Positions 1 through 9,629 of a stretch of DNA of 64,000 nucleotides are shown here, piece by piece; the first letter of the stretch is position 1, and every line of letters begins with the position of its first letter. The notes beneath the pieces were generated by a model, which worked only from the letters and a program-made list of their open reading frames with translations, was not told the DNA's origin and searched no databases. The stretch covers positions 124,001 to 188,000 of the forward strand of contig NZ_BAABRO010000006.1 in assembly GCF_039545035.1 (NCBI RefSeq), given 5' to 3'. The stretch comes from Novipirellula caenicola (lineage in GTDB: Bacteria; Planctomycetota; Planctomycetia; Pirellulales; Pirellulaceae). Made by a program: the position numbers and the translations under genes.

Positions 1-950
1 CGTGTAGTAACAATTTACGGCAAGTGGGTTTAGCAGCACAAAACTATCATTCGGCTTACCAACGATTTCCCGCCGGCTATGTTTCGCATCCCACACGCGA
101 CGGATCGGCGCCAGCGTCGGTGATGATGGATTCGGTCACGTGGGACGCCGGTCCTGGTTGGGGCTGGGCCGCCGGACTCTTGCCATTCGCCGAAGGCAAC
201 GCGTTAGCAGACAGCCTTCGCTATGATCAACCGATTTGGTCATCGTTTAATCGGCAAGCGATTTCCGCAAGCATTCCCATGTTCTTGTGTCCAAGTGCGA
301 CCGGTGGCGATGAACCGTTTGAAGTCAAAGACCAATCGGGAAATCCGCTGCTCATTGGGGGACAGCCAATGAAGCTTGGGCGCAGCCATTATGTGGCAAG
401 CCACGGCCAAGAAAGCTGTTGGGGGGAATGTGGTTCAGCTGCGACCGGCGAAGTGTTCACGAACATCTATACATCAACGACCAAGATTGTTCCGATCAAT
501 GGCGATGCTGCGAACGTTGCCGACGGGCCCTTTTTTCGCAATTCCAAAACACGATTTCGCGACGTGCTGGATGGCACGTCCAACACGATTTTCTTTGGCG
601 AACATAGCTCGGCCCTAAGCGAAAAAACTTGGGTTGGCGTTGTTCCTGGAGCGTTCACCCATCCACGGTTTTCGTCGCCTGAAAATGGCCCCGATGCCGC
701 TGCGACGCTGACGTTGGTTCACGCTGGACCTTCGGGTGGCGAGCTCGACATTACCGGCAGTCCCATTATCCATCCTGTCAATTTCCCCACCTATCACGTC
801 GGGCAAATGTTCGCCGAACATCTCGGTGGCGGCTACGTTTGCATGGGCGACGGATCGGTTCGCTTTGTCACGAATTTTGTTGATTTGTATCTATGGGCGG
901 AACTATCCAGCATGGATGAGCACGAAGTCATTGATTGGGAGAAGTTTTAA
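1..950 (+). CDS. DUF1559 domain protein (pilin-like secreted protein), 5' end outside window
   Basis: The frame is open from base 3, so the gene begins upstream of the window. The first visible residues, CSNNLRQVGLAAQNYHSAY, match the segment that follows the type IV prepilin-like N-terminus in the DUF1559 (SBP_bac_10) family; the prepilin cleavage helix itself is therefore missing from view. The C-terminal half has the family signature of a His nine residues before an Asp-Gly, here within FAEHLGGGYVCMGDGSVRF. Members are abundant in Planctomycetes, are thought to be exported and processed like pseudopilins, and have no firmly known function. The stop codon overlaps the ATG of the next gene as TAATG, so the two are probably translated together. 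Internal GTG at 24 is not a credible start because the conserved CSNN segment lies before it. Confidence 0.93.
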   Translation, partial: CSNNLRQVGLAAQNYHSAYQRFPAGYVSHPTRDGSAPASVMMDSVTWDAGPGWGWAAGLLPFAEGNALADSLRYDQPIWSSFNRQAISASIPMFLCPSATGGDEPFEVKDQSGNPLLIGGQPMKLGRSHYVASHGQESCWGECGSAATGEVFTNIYTSTTKIVPINGDAANVADGPFFRNSKTRFRDVLDGTSNTIFFGEHSSALSEKTWVGVVPGAFTHPRFSSPENGPDAAATLTLVHAGPSGGELDITGSPIIHPVNFPTYHVGQMFAEHLGGGYVCMGDGSVRFVTNFVDLYLWAELSSMDEHEVIDWEKF

Positions 951-1303
951 TGGCACGCAATTCTACGAACGCAAAGTCGGATTCCCGATTCAAAGTCGTG
1001 GCCCTTACCGCATTAATCGTGCTTGCGATTGTCACCGCCGCATGGTGGATGTCGCATACGCCCGTCAAGCTTGACGAGCAAGGTTACGATGTCACGATTG
1101 CACTCTATCGAGTTTGCAACCAACGCAGTAGCGAAGGGTTGCAGAAAATCGAAGAGCAAATCCGAGAGCTCGAAGCAAGCCAAGCGACGTTGGGCGAATC
1201 GCATCAAGTCATTCTCGACTTGATCGCGACGGCAAAAGCGGGCGATTGGAAAAACGCTGCCATCGCATGCCGCCAAGCACTCGAAGACCAAGTCCAACGT
1301 TAA
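950..1303 (+). CDS. small single-pass membrane protein coupled to DUF1559 gene
   Basis: This 117-residue protein begins at the ATG overlapping the preceding stop (TAATG); a longer TTG start at 935 would lie inside the upstream gene and is not needed. Residues about 18-36 form one transmembrane helix (VVALTALIVLAIVTAAWWM) after a short basic N-terminus. The remainder, about residues 60-115, is charged and predicted helical with a possible short coiled coil (EGLQKIEEQIRELEA). I do not recognise a named family. Small membrane proteins directly after DUF1559 genes are common in planctomycetes, so a supporting role for the exported partner is a reasonable guess from context only. Confidence 0.75.
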   Translation: MARNSTNAKSDSRFKVVALTALIVLAIVTAAWWMSHTPVKLDEQGYDVTIALYRVCNQRSSEGLQKIEEQIRELEASQATLGESHQVILDLIATAKAGDWKNAAIACRQALEDQVQR

Positions 1304-1307
1304 CCGT

Positions 1308-1330
1308 GGGATAGGCTTCCAGCCTGTCAT
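1308..1330 (+). repeat. dispersed hairpin repeat family A, copy 1
   Basis: Palindromic element with core AGGCTTCCAGCCT, extending to an 8-bp stem (GATAGGCT with AGCCTGTC, one T-G wobble) around the triloop TCC. It lies 4 bases after the stop of the preceding gene. Other copies are at 3152-3174, 3256-3278, 39998-40020 and 53787-53809. Confidence 0.8.
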
Positions 1331-1392
1331 CATGTGTAAGGCTTGCTTCGTCCGCCAACGGAATAAAACGCCAGACGTCCTCGCAAGAATCG

Positions 1393-2304
1393 CTACCTGA
1401 CTTTCTGAGCCGCGGGCAACCCGTGGGGAAGCGGATGGACCGTTTCATGCAATGCATTCGCAAGGATCTCGAGACTGTCGACCAATCGAGGTCCAGGGCG
1501 ACTGAAATAGGCCGATCCATCGACGGCATAGACACGATCGTTTTTGACGCACGCGAGCGTTTCCCAACCGGGATACGATTTGAGGATCGGGACATCTTGC
1601 ATCGTTCGCTCGATGTCAAAACCGCAGCAGGCGATCATCAACACCTCGGGATTCGCCGCGACGATCTGGTCCCATGCGGTGGTGACCGAACGCTCTCCGG
1701 CGACTCCGATCGCTTCGCGACCGCCCGCGAGCGACACCAGTTCGGGACTCCAGTGGCCTGCGCAAAACGGTGGATCGATCCATTCCAGCAGCATCACGCT
1801 TGGTCGTGTTTTGATCGGCGCGGATCGCGCAGCCACCGCGTCGACACGCTGCTGCAATTGAGCGATGTACGCCTCTGCCCTTGATAGGCATCCTGCCGCC
1901 TCACCAACTTGGCGAATGCACTGCATCACGTCAGCGAACGAGGTGGGCTCGAGATTGATCACACGCGGCGTGCCCGGCAACGAGCAGGCTGCCGATTGAA
2001 CTTCGCTTTCCGCCACTGCACACACATCACAGAGGGCTTGGGTGACAATCAAATCGGGCCGCAGACGCTCCACGACCGCCATATCGAGCGAATAGAGAGC
2101 CCTTTCGGTTTTGAGTCGTTCGCGAACCAACGAATCGATTTCACCGCTGGACGCATCGTGCGGGATCAACGTCTGGGTGACTTTCGGCAATTCGGCAACG
2201 TCGGCGGGGTAATCGCATTCGTGCGTGACGCCGACGAGTTGATCGCGAAGCCCCAGGCCGCAGACAATTTCAGTCGCGCTGGGCAGAAGAGAGATGATTC
2301 GCAT
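1393..2304 (-). CDS. cobalamin/iron-siderophore type binding protein (BtuF-like) without signal peptide
   Basis: A 303-residue protein of the periplasmic-binding fold PF01497. The opening MRIISLLPSATEIVCGLGL and the following VGVTHECDYP are characteristic of cobalamin-binding proteins of the BtuF type; a second lobe follows the long helix near residues 140-160. BtuF proteins normally deliver vitamin B12 to BtuCD in the inner membrane, but here the conserved fold starts at residue 2 with no signal peptide or lipobox, so as annotated the protein would stay in the cytoplasm. No BtuC, BtuD or TonB receptor gene lies nearby and no cobalamin riboswitch is evident in the short upstream gap. Leaderless stand-alone members are known in other phyla and their job is unclear. 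Confidence 0.82.
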   Translation of the reverse strand: MRIISLLPSATEIVCGLGLRDQLVGVTHECDYPADVAELPKVTQTLIPHDASSGEIDSLVRERLKTERALYSLDMAVVERLRPDLIVTQALCDVCAVAESEVQSAACSLPGTPRVINLEPTSFADVMQCIRQVGEAAGCLSRAEAYIAQLQQRVDAVAARSAPIKTRPSVMLLEWIDPPFCAGHWSPELVSLAGGREAIGVAGERSVTTAWDQIVAANPEVLMIACCGFDIERTMQDVPILKSYPGWETLACVKNDRVYAVDGSAYFSRPGPRLVDSLEILANALHETVHPLPHGLPAAQKVR

Positions 2305-2349
2305 GGCAGTTCCGCAGGATTCTTGTAACGAGATCGAAATCGTTACAGA

Positions 2350-3081
2350 TCACTGACCGCTTTGCAATCCGAGCAGCGAGTCGGCCCATCGCATCGGCAT
2401 CGAGGCCAACGAATGGGTGAGCACTTCGGACCACCACTGAGTCGTTTCTGCCAGATCGGATTCGGTGAACCGCTGGAATTGCGGGTGTCGCGAATGATTT
2501 GGGATGACTGCCACATCGATCGGATAGTCGACGTCCGTCACGCTGGTTCGCGTCGCGTCAAAGGCCAGCAGTGCCAACGCCACGGCCGACCGCAACGAGG
2601 TTTCATAGTTCAACAATCGATCCAAAATCGGTTTGCCGTAATAGGTTCGCCCGATCATAAAGTAGGGGGAATCCATCGCGGCTTCGACCCAATTGCCTTC
2701 GGGATAAACGTAGAACAATTGCGGCGATTGGTCGGCCAGCAAACAGCCGCCGATGATCGCGTGCATGTTAAACGTATGTCCGGTCGAGGATAGCGAGGGG
2801 CCGTCTTCATTACGAACGCGTCGGAGTTGTTCGCCAAACAGATTGGCGAATTGGTAGAGACGATCGACTGGCGTTTGCCCTTGTCGCAAGGTTTCTTCGA
2901 CGTAGATCAACGTCTTGTCGCGAACCGAGCGCAGCCCGCTGGTCATCGTGAACAGCGACGCGTCCCCGTGCTGGAACTCGGCTAACTTTTGTTTGTTGAC
3001 CTGTTCACTGCCACGGGTAATGCGTGTGTCCGCCAGTGCTACGATTCCATCGCGTACTTGGATGCCGATACAAAACGTCAC
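2350..3081 (-). CDS. Anbu-type proteasome-like peptidase
   Basis: A 243-residue Ntn hydrolase of the 20S proteasome superfamily, Anbu subgroup. I place the start at the GTG at 3081, not at the longer possible start at 3138, because this gives MTFCIGIQV: removal of Met exposes Thr1, and Asp17 of the proteasome catalytic set then falls at exactly residue 17 (VALADTRIT), with Lys at about 29-31 (NKQKL) in the place of the conserved lysine. Anbu proteins form open helical or ring-like assemblies; their substrates are unknown. In most genomes Anbu is next to a transglutaminase-like protein, an alpha-E domain protein and a circularly permuted ATP-grasp enzyme; none is present within this window. 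The gap upstream carries repeat elements of families A and B. Confidence 0.85.
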   Translation of the reverse strand: MTFCIGIQVRDGIVALADTRITRGSEQVNKQKLAEFQHGDASLFTMTSGLRSVRDKTLIYVEETLRQGQTPVDRLYQFANLFGEQLRRVRNEDGPSLSSTGHTFNMHAIIGGCLLADQSPQLFYVYPEGNWVEAAMDSPYFMIGRTYYGKPILDRLLNYETSLRSAVALALLAFDATRTSVTDVDYPIDVAVIPNHSRHPQFQRFTESDLAETTQWWSEVLTHSLASMPMRWADSLLGLQSGQ

Positions 3082-3151
3082 GAGAATGCCTACACTAAAT
3101 CGAGAGAAGGAACGGAAAACCGACCAGGCAGTGCACAATCTGTTCCAATTT

Positions 3152-3174
3152 GGGATAGGCTTTCAGCCTGTCAT
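3152..3174 (+). repeat. dispersed hairpin repeat family A, copy 2
   Basis: Same element as at 1308-1330; the arms AGGCT/AGCCT are kept while the loop is TTC instead of TCC. An additional inverted half (ATGACAGGCTT) follows immediately at 3178-3188. Confidence 0.75.
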
Positions 3175-3190
3175 TGGATGACAGGCTTCT

Positions 3191-3215
3191 GTAGCGATAG
3201 TCGCAAGACTTTCGG
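3191..3215 (+). repeat. dispersed hairpin repeat family B, copy 1 (imperfect)
   Basis: Sequence of the form GTAG-CGATAGTC-GCAA-GACTTTCG, a stem of about 8 bp with one mismatch. Other copies: 9598-9622, 9630-9654, 53627-53651, 63082-63106. Confidence 0.65.
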
Positions 3216-3255
3216 CATCGATTCCAGCGTACCAAACCTAAGGAGGCGTTATAGG

Positions 3256-3278
3256 ATGACAGGCTGGAAGTCTATGCC
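3256..3278 (-). repeat. dispersed hairpin repeat family A, copy 3
   Basis: Inverted orientation relative to copies 1 and 2, with one base in an arm changed (AGACT facing AGCCT), which weakens the stem. Two family A copies and one family B copy therefore cluster within 130 bases between the Anbu and flotillin genes. Confidence 0.65.
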
Positions 3279-3287
3279 AGCTTTTTG

Positions 3288-4784
3288 TTAAAGCAACGCG
3301 GGCTCGTCAAGCGGCTGGACAGCGTAGGATTCGTTGTCAGCGTTCAGCGTCAAGCGAAACGAGGCGGTGACCTGCGGGTTTTGCGTTTTCTGGGAATCAA
3401 AGACCGACTGCATGGTTGCGGCATACAGCACAGCGTCGTGCGGCCCGGTGGCGTCCACGACGACCAAATGGATGACGTCGGGGGCCATTTCGATCTGGCT
3501 CTGCAGGTAGCCTTTGACGAGCGGGTATGGAGTCAACGGACGTGGGCTATTGGCACAAAAGGTGTCGTACGGTTTTTTGTCCGAGAAACCATAGATGACT
3601 TGATAGCTGGACGCCGACTCGGCGGCAGTCAAGGTGGGGCCGATGCGTGATTTGTCGAAAATCAGCACGTAGTAGGGCGTCGCAACAGGAGTCGTATTCA
3701 TCGTAGTCGTTGGGGGTGTAGGGGAGCGTGGATTAGAATGATCGTTCAACCGCGCCGGGGTACTGCCGGGGCGTGGGGGACTGCCAGGGCGTTCCGAAGA
3801 CGAACCGTTAGGCAGACGACGAAGCGGTCCGGCGCGAAACGCATCGGCCAATGCCGCGGGGACTTTTGCTTCGGCCAACACGAATGCGGCTCGGTTGCGG
3901 CTGACATTCGCCCTCATTTTCTGTTCGAGTGCGACCGCTTCGGCGCGACGTCCTTCGGCCAACGCGCGAGCGATCCGGGTGTCAGCATCGGCTTGGTCAC
4001 TTTGCAATCGAGCGCCGATGTTCTCACCGACGTCGATGTCGTAGATGTCGATCGAAACGATCGCGAATGCGGTGTTGCTATCCAAGCCGTGGGTGATGGC
4101 GCCTTTGGAGATCGTCGATGGCATCTCCAGTACATCCATGTGCGATTCAGCAGATCCGATCGCGGTGATAATGCCTTGGCCCACGCGAGCGATAATGGTT
4201 TCTTCGGTTGCCCCCCCAATCAATTGTTCCAAATTGGTTCGTACCGTCACGCGTGCACCGACTCGCAACTCCACTCCATTTTTTGCCACGGCGCTCAACG
4301 TATGCGATCCGCCGCTATCGTTGCGAGGGCAGTGGATGACTTTGGGTGACACGCTTGTTTGCACCGCCAACAACACGTCTCGGCCAGCGAGGTCAATCGC
4401 CGCGGCACGATCAAAATCCAAGTCAATCCCCGCGCGGTGCGCTGCGATTTGCGCCTGCACCACATTCATCACATCGCCGCCCGCCAAGTGGTGGGCTTGT
4501 AATCGATTGGTGCTCATTCCGGTATTGCGATCGATGGACAAACCGGCTTGCCGTGCCATGATTTTTGCGGTGACGATCAAGCGATGTTCGATGCGAAGGA
4601 AGCTCATCGCAATCAAGCTGGTCATCGAGATGTCGGCGCCCGACATGTAGGCTTGGATCCAATACGAGCCCCACTTGGCGGAGATCGCAACGATCAGCAA
4701 GCCTAAGACGATTGCGACGACGCCCAATCCCACCATCGCTTGCCCAAAACTGGGAAGCTCTATTTCCGCGACGAAATCGAACAC
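3288..4784 (-). CDS. floA: flotillin-like FloA with novel C-terminal domain
   Basis: The first ~320 residues are FloA (UPF0365, formerly YqfA): a hydrophobic segment (MVGLGVVAIVLGLLIVAISA), then WIQAYMSGADISM, AHHLAGGDVMNVV, AAAIDLAGRDVL, VQTSVSPKVI, the SPFH-like segment GIITAIGSAESH, and AILQTDQAEAD-like ARLQSDQADAD with an Ala/Glu-rich coiled coil. FloA oligomerises on the cytoplasmic membrane and marks lipid microdomains. I chose the GTG at 4784 because AAGGTGG lies about 7 bases upstream and the length then fits the family; a TTG at 4853 or ATG at 4736 are alternatives. Unlike typical FloA (~330 residues), the frame continues through a Pro/Ser/Thr-rich linker (about residues 322-361) into a 137-residue domain beginning MNTTPVATPYYVLIFDKSR that I do not recognise. 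That domain has an in-frame ATG (3701) but no convincing ribosome site, so I read it as a fusion. Confidence 0.88.
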   Translation of the reverse strand: MFDFVAEIELPSFGQAMVGLGVVAIVLGLLIVAISAKWGSYWIQAYMSGADISMTSLIAMSFLRIEHRLIVTAKIMARQAGLSIDRNTGMSTNRLQAHHLAGGDVMNVVQAQIAAHRAGIDLDFDRAAAIDLAGRDVLLAVQTSVSPKVIHCPRNDSGGSHTLSAVAKNGVELRVGARVTVRTNLEQLIGGATEETIIARVGQGIITAIGSAESHMDVLEMPSTISKGAITHGLDSNTAFAIVSIDIYDIDVGENIGARLQSDQADADTRIARALAEGRRAEAVALEQKMRANVSRNRAAFVLAEAKVPAALADAFRAGPLRRLPNGSSSERPGSPPRPGSTPARLNDHSNPRSPTPPTTTMNTTPVATPYYVLIFDKSRIGPTLTAAESASSYQVIYGFSDKKPYDTFCANSPRPLTPYPLVKGYLQSQIEMAPDVIHLVVVDATGPHDAVLYAATMQSVFDSQKTQNPQVTASFRLTLNADNESYAVQPLDEPALL

Positions 4785-5185
4785 AACCGCCACCTTTTGT
4801 TGGGCAGCCCACCGGCGACTCATCCAAAGAACCAATGCCTTGAACGCAGTCAAGTTTCAATCAAAACCTGCGATACATGCGGCTCGCGAAGAGAGGTTGA
4901 TTGAAGAATGTGTGTGTTAAGCGTTGCCGAAGAAACCAGGGTTTCGCGGGGGCGTTGGCTACCACACCTCTCTATCTAGAATCCTAGGGCTAAAACGCCA
5001 AAATGCAATGCCCCTCGGGTACCTCGCGCCCGCGAGCGACACCGCAGTGCGGGGCCGATACCGGTCCCGCTTTGGTCCATGCTGTGCACCCCACCATTTA
5101 TTCTTGCCGTACGGTGTCTTTTTTGGCGTGTTGGGATCGTGCGTGACCATTGCCATCTAAAGACACATTTTGGGAGAAAGAATCG
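4785..5185. other. intergenic region between divergent floA and SDR genes
   Basis: About 400 bases with no credible coding sequence. It should carry the promoters of both divergent genes, but I cannot assign -35/-10 boxes with confidence. A short palindrome, GAAACC-AG-GGTTTC, lies at 4932-4945. Confidence 0.4.
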
Positions 5186-5998
5186 ATGCATATTAGATTA
5201 GAAAACAAGACAGCCGTTGTGACGGGCTCGACTGCGGGAATTGGTTACGCGATCGCAAAGGGGCTGGCTGCTGCCGGGGCGGGCGTGGTCATTAATGGAC
5301 GCAGCCAAGCGCGAGTCGACCAGGCAATCAAGAAGCTCGAAGGCGAACTGAAGGAACTTGATCGGGGGGACAGCGGTTCGATCCGTGGCGTCGCCGCGGA
5401 TCTTGCGACAGTCGATGGCTTCAAGCATTTTGTTGCCGAGGCACCTCAGGCTGACATTTTGATCAACAACCTCGGCATCTTCGAACCGAAGCCGTATTTT
5501 GAAATTCCGGATGAGGATTGGGAACGCTTCTTTCAGACCAATGTGATGAGTGCGATTCGAATGTCACGTCACTACACGCCGGGGATGGTGGATCGCGGTT
5601 GGGGGCGTGTTCAATTTATTTCATCCGAGTCGGCAATCGCGATCCCCACAGAGATGATTCATTACGGGATGACCAAAACGGCGTTACTGTCGATTTCGCG
5701 TGGGCTTGCCGCTACCGTCGCGGCAACGGGAGTCACGGTCAATGCGATTTTGCCTGGGCCGACGGCATCGGAAGGGGTGTCGCAATTTGTCGATGACTTG
5801 GCCCGTGATGGAAACAAGACGCGCGAGCAGGTCGAGACCGAGTTCTTTGAACAAGTCCGTCCAACCTCATTGATCCAGCGGTTTGAAACGGTCGACGAGA
5901 TCGCGAATATGTGTGTGTTTGTTGCATCAGAGCAGGCTTCTGCGATCACCGGTGCCGCGCTCCGCGTCGACGGTGGCACGGTCAACGCAATCTTCTAA
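5186..5998 (+). CDS. short-chain dehydrogenase/reductase (SDR)
   Basis: A 270-residue classical SDR, a cytosolic NAD(P)-dependent oxidoreductase of unknown substrate. The cofactor motif is TGSTAGIGYA near residue 13, the NNAG-type motif appears as NNLG near residue 90, and the catalytic set is Ser in FISSESA followed by YGMTK (Tyr-x-x-x-Lys) near residues 157-161. The C-terminal ITGAALRVDGGTV is the usual SDR ending. The start at 5186 is fixed by GGGAGAAAG about 6 bases upstream. The Arg in NGRSQAR after the second beta strand suggests NADP preference. The gene stands alone. Confidence 0.9.
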   Translation: MHIRLENKTAVVTGSTAGIGYAIAKGLAAAGAGVVINGRSQARVDQAIKKLEGELKELDRGDSGSIRGVAADLATVDGFKHFVAEAPQADILINNLGIFEPKPYFEIPDEDWERFFQTNVMSAIRMSRHYTPGMVDRGWGRVQFISSESAIAIPTEMIHYGMTKTALLSISRGLAATVAATGVTVNAILPGPTASEGVSQFVDDLARDGNKTREQVETEFFEQVRPTSLIQRFETVDEIANMCVFVASEQASAITGAALRVDGGTVNAIF

Positions 5999-6261
5999 TG
6001 TCGCGAAACCGCCGTGGGATGACCGCTTGTCGACCAGCGTTATTTATTCATCCAAATTTTATTTGTTGACTAATTTCGCTGTATTTCCCGGGATCTCCGG
6101 CGTTCCTCCGGTATCGCTACTGGCACTGCTGCGGTTGGCATAGTTTGTGCTCTGCTTGCCCGCGGGTCTATGCTGAAAATAGTACCCGCGTGATGTCACT
6201 GCTTTGACTTCTTTGCAAGCCCCTTCAAACGCTGCCTCGGCGCGAGCGAGAGTTGACGAAC

Positions 6262-7224
6262 ATGAATCAAGCCAACGTTGTGCAGTCCACTGCTGTCCGA
6301 GTGGATACGTTTCTCGACGATGTGTTGGACGGGCTCTCGCGTCCCCACAAATCGCTGCCTAGTAAATACTTGTATGACGAGCGTGGCTCGCATCTGTTTG
6401 ATCAAATCTGCGAACTGGATGAGTACTATGTAACGCGTACCGAGTTGGCGATCATGCAACAGAATGCGTCATCGATCGCTCATCAAATTGATACCGATGT
6501 GATGTTGGTGGAATATGGCAGCGGAAGCAGTTTGAAAACGCGTGTGTTACTTGATTCGCTGTCGCGTCCTGCTGCCTACGTGCCTGTCGATATCTCGGAA
6601 GAGCACTTGCTGAACACTGCCGAACAATTGCGATTAGCCTACCCGGACTTGAAGGTCCTGCCCGTCGTCGCCGACTTTACCCAACCGTTTACGCTACCCG
6701 ATTGTGAGCCGCCTGCGTCACACGTTGCGTTTTACTTTCCTGGGTCCACGATCGGCAACTTCACTCCGCCGCAAGCTGGTAAACTGTTGCAGCAAATGGC
6801 TGCAATGCTGGGGCAACAAGGTGGATTGTTGATTGGTATCGATCTGCAAAAAGATCTCGACGTTTTGCATGCCGCCTACGATGATCGCGAAGGGGTCACG
6901 GCTGCGTTTAGTCTAAATCTGCTGAGCCGAATCAATCGCGAACTCGGGGGTAATTTTGATTGTGATCGCTTCCAACATCGCGCTGTTTACAACACCCTGC
7001 ACCACCGAATTGAAATCAGCATTGTCAGTCTTGAAGATCAAGTGGTTTCCATTGGCGACCATGCGATCGAGTTTGCTGCGGGCGAAGGCATTCTGACCGA
7101 GTATTCTCACAAGTACACCGTAGACGGATTTGCGAAGTTCGCTCGCCAGTACGGATTCCAGCTTCACAAATCCTGGACCGATCCACAGAACTATTTCGCA
7201 GTCTTGCACCTCGTTATTGAATAG
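6262..7224 (+). CDS. egtD: L-histidine N-alpha-methyltransferase EgtD
   Basis: A 320-residue SAM-dependent methyltransferase (Methyltransf_33) that converts histidine to hercynine, the first step of ergothioneine biosynthesis. Recognisable blocks are LPSKYLYDERGSHLFDQIC near the N-terminus, the SAM site VEYGSGSSLKTRVLL, the PVDIS segment, and FPGSTIGNF. Length matches the mycobacterial enzyme (about 320). The ATG at 6262 is preferred to the TTG at 6253 because GAGAG lies at a normal distance. The gene is followed after 4 bases by egtB, so the two form an operon. No gene for EgtA, EgtC or EgtE is visible. Confidence 0.95.
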   Translation: MNQANVVQSTAVRVDTFLDDVLDGLSRPHKSLPSKYLYDERGSHLFDQICELDEYYVTRTELAIMQQNASSIAHQIDTDVMLVEYGSGSSLKTRVLLDSLSRPAAYVPVDISEEHLLNTAEQLRLAYPDLKVLPVVADFTQPFTLPDCEPPASHVAFYFPGSTIGNFTPPQAGKLLQQMAAMLGQQGGLLIGIDLQKDLDVLHAAYDDREGVTAAFSLNLLSRINRELGGNFDCDRFQHRAVYNTLHHRIEISIVSLEDQVVSIGDHAIEFAAGEGILTEYSHKYTVDGFAKFARQYGFQLHKSWTDPQNYFAVLHLVIE

Positions 7225-7228
7225 ACAC

Positions 7229-8509
<1,281 letters not shown>

Positions 8510-8568
8510 TCCGATCGAAAGATTGAGCCTGCGGCCTAAGGTTTTCCAATAAGCCCCGCTGCATCCGT

Positions 8569-8916
8569 TTACGCCAACTTGGCGCCGTTGTCGATCGATT
8601 TGTCGGGGACCGCCAACACGACCGAGCCATCGTCACGATAGAAACCGACGATCAAAAACTCGGATAGAAAGGGGCCGATCTGTTTGACGGGAAAATTCAC
8701 AACCCCGATGATTTGACGGCCCAACAGTTCGTCTTTGGTGTAAAGCGACGTGATCTGAGCACTGGTTCGCTTGACACCAATCTTTGGTCCAAAATCGACC
8801 GTTACCTTGTACGCTGGCTTCCTGGCTTCGGGGAAATCCAATACTGCGACGATCGTTCCCGCACACAGTTCGACTTGTTCGAAATCGTCCCAGCTGATGG
8901 TGTTTTGATGACTCAT
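8569..8916 (-). CDS. csaA: CsaA-type tRNA-binding protein
   Basis: A 115-residue stand-alone tRNA_bind OB-fold protein. The line runs [43 protein letters not shown] and [21 protein letters not shown], all matching CsaA, a dimeric protein reported as a chaperone in Bacillus and resembling the tRNA-binding appendix of methionyl-tRNA synthetase. It overlaps the upstream HD-domain gene by four bases (ATGA), which suggests translational coupling. The gene converges on egtB. Confidence 0.93.
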   Translation of the reverse strand: MSHQNTISWDDFEQVELCAGTIVAVLDFPEARKPAYKVTVDFGPKIGVKRTSAQITSLYTKDELLGRQIIGVVNFPVKQIGPFLSEFLIVGFYRDDGSVVLAVPDKSIDNGAKLA

Positions 8917-9533
8917 TCTGTCTCACCACATTCGTGTCGGAATTGGTCTAAGAACGTTCGCATGAATTGCTCGCGTTGGCCTGCAATTCGGCGAGCCGCA
9001 TCGGTGTTCAGCAGATCATGTAGCTTAAAAAGTTTCTCGTCAAAGTGGTCGATTGCTGTTTTGTGTTTTCCACCTGGGTTATCCGACAGGTAGAAAGGTT
9101 GTCCGATGGCGGCACCGTACTCGATCGTCCTGACGATACCGATCGCCCCGAGCGCGTCGAGCCGATCGGCGTCTTGCACGATCTTGGCCTCGAGTGAAAG
9201 TGTGGCGGGATCGGCAGCCTTGCGAAACGAAATGGTATCAACAATCGTCGCGACGTGCTCGATGGTGCTGGGGTCGACGGAATGCTTGGACAAAATATCG
9301 CGTGCAAATTCGGCACTTCGCTCTTGGCCGTCGTGAAATTTCGCATCGCCAAGATCATGTAGCAGTGCTGCCAATTCGACGACAAAGCGATCGCCGCCGA
9401 CTTCCGCTTGAATTTCACGAGCCGATTTGAGTACACGCAACACATGATCGACATCATGTCCGGCCTGTTGTCCCGCCATCCGTTGGCAAACAAGACACTG
9501 CACTCGCTCTACGATTTCCGTTTCGGTCATCAT
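8913..9533 (-). CDS. HD-domain phosphohydrolase (YedJ-like)
   Basis: A 206-residue cytosolic metal-dependent phosphohydrolase. The HD signature is clear: [10 protein letters not shown] near residue 25, [14 protein letters not shown] near residue 55, and [14 protein letters not shown] near residue 120. The arrangement matches the YedJ/YpgQ group, which hydrolyse nucleotides in some species. GGAGAGTTAGGA precedes the ATG. The 3' end overlaps csaA by four bases. Confidence 0.9.
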   Translation of the reverse strand: MMTETEIVERVQCLVCQRMAGQQAGHDVDHVLRVLKSAREIQAEVGGDRFVVELAALLHDLGDAKFHDGQERSAEFARDILSKHSVDPSTIEHVATIVDTISFRKAADPATLSLEAKIVQDADRLDALGAIGIVRTIEYGAAIGQPFYLSDNPGGKHKTAIDHFDEKLFKLHDLLNTDAARRIAGQREQFMRTFLDQFRHECGETE

Positions 9534-9597
9534 CGTCCTAACTCTCCGATAGGCGTCCAGGCGGTTATTTGACGCAGCCTTACTTCGCGAACCGATC

Positions 9598-9622
9598 GTA
9601 GCGAAACGGGCCGATCGTTTCG
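9598..9622 (+). repeat. dispersed hairpin repeat family B, copy 2
   Basis: GTAG followed by CGAAACG, a 7-base loop and CGTTTCG: a 7-bp perfect stem. It is directly followed by a second copy, so the gap upstream of the HD gene carries a tandem pair. Confidence 0.7.
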
Positions 9623-9629
9623 AATGATC

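Noticed and set aside
2305-2349. Cobalamin riboswitch for the BtuF-like gene
   Set aside because: The upstream gap is too short and has no B12-box-like sequence.
4785-4853. Longer N-terminus of FloA from a TTG at 4853
   Set aside because: It adds ~23 residues without family similarity and has no ribosome site; GTG at 4784 has AAGGTGG and gives the usual length.
4924-5160. 78-codon plus-strand frame before the SDR gene
   Set aside because: No start signal and no similarity; it fits a promoter gap between divergent genes.
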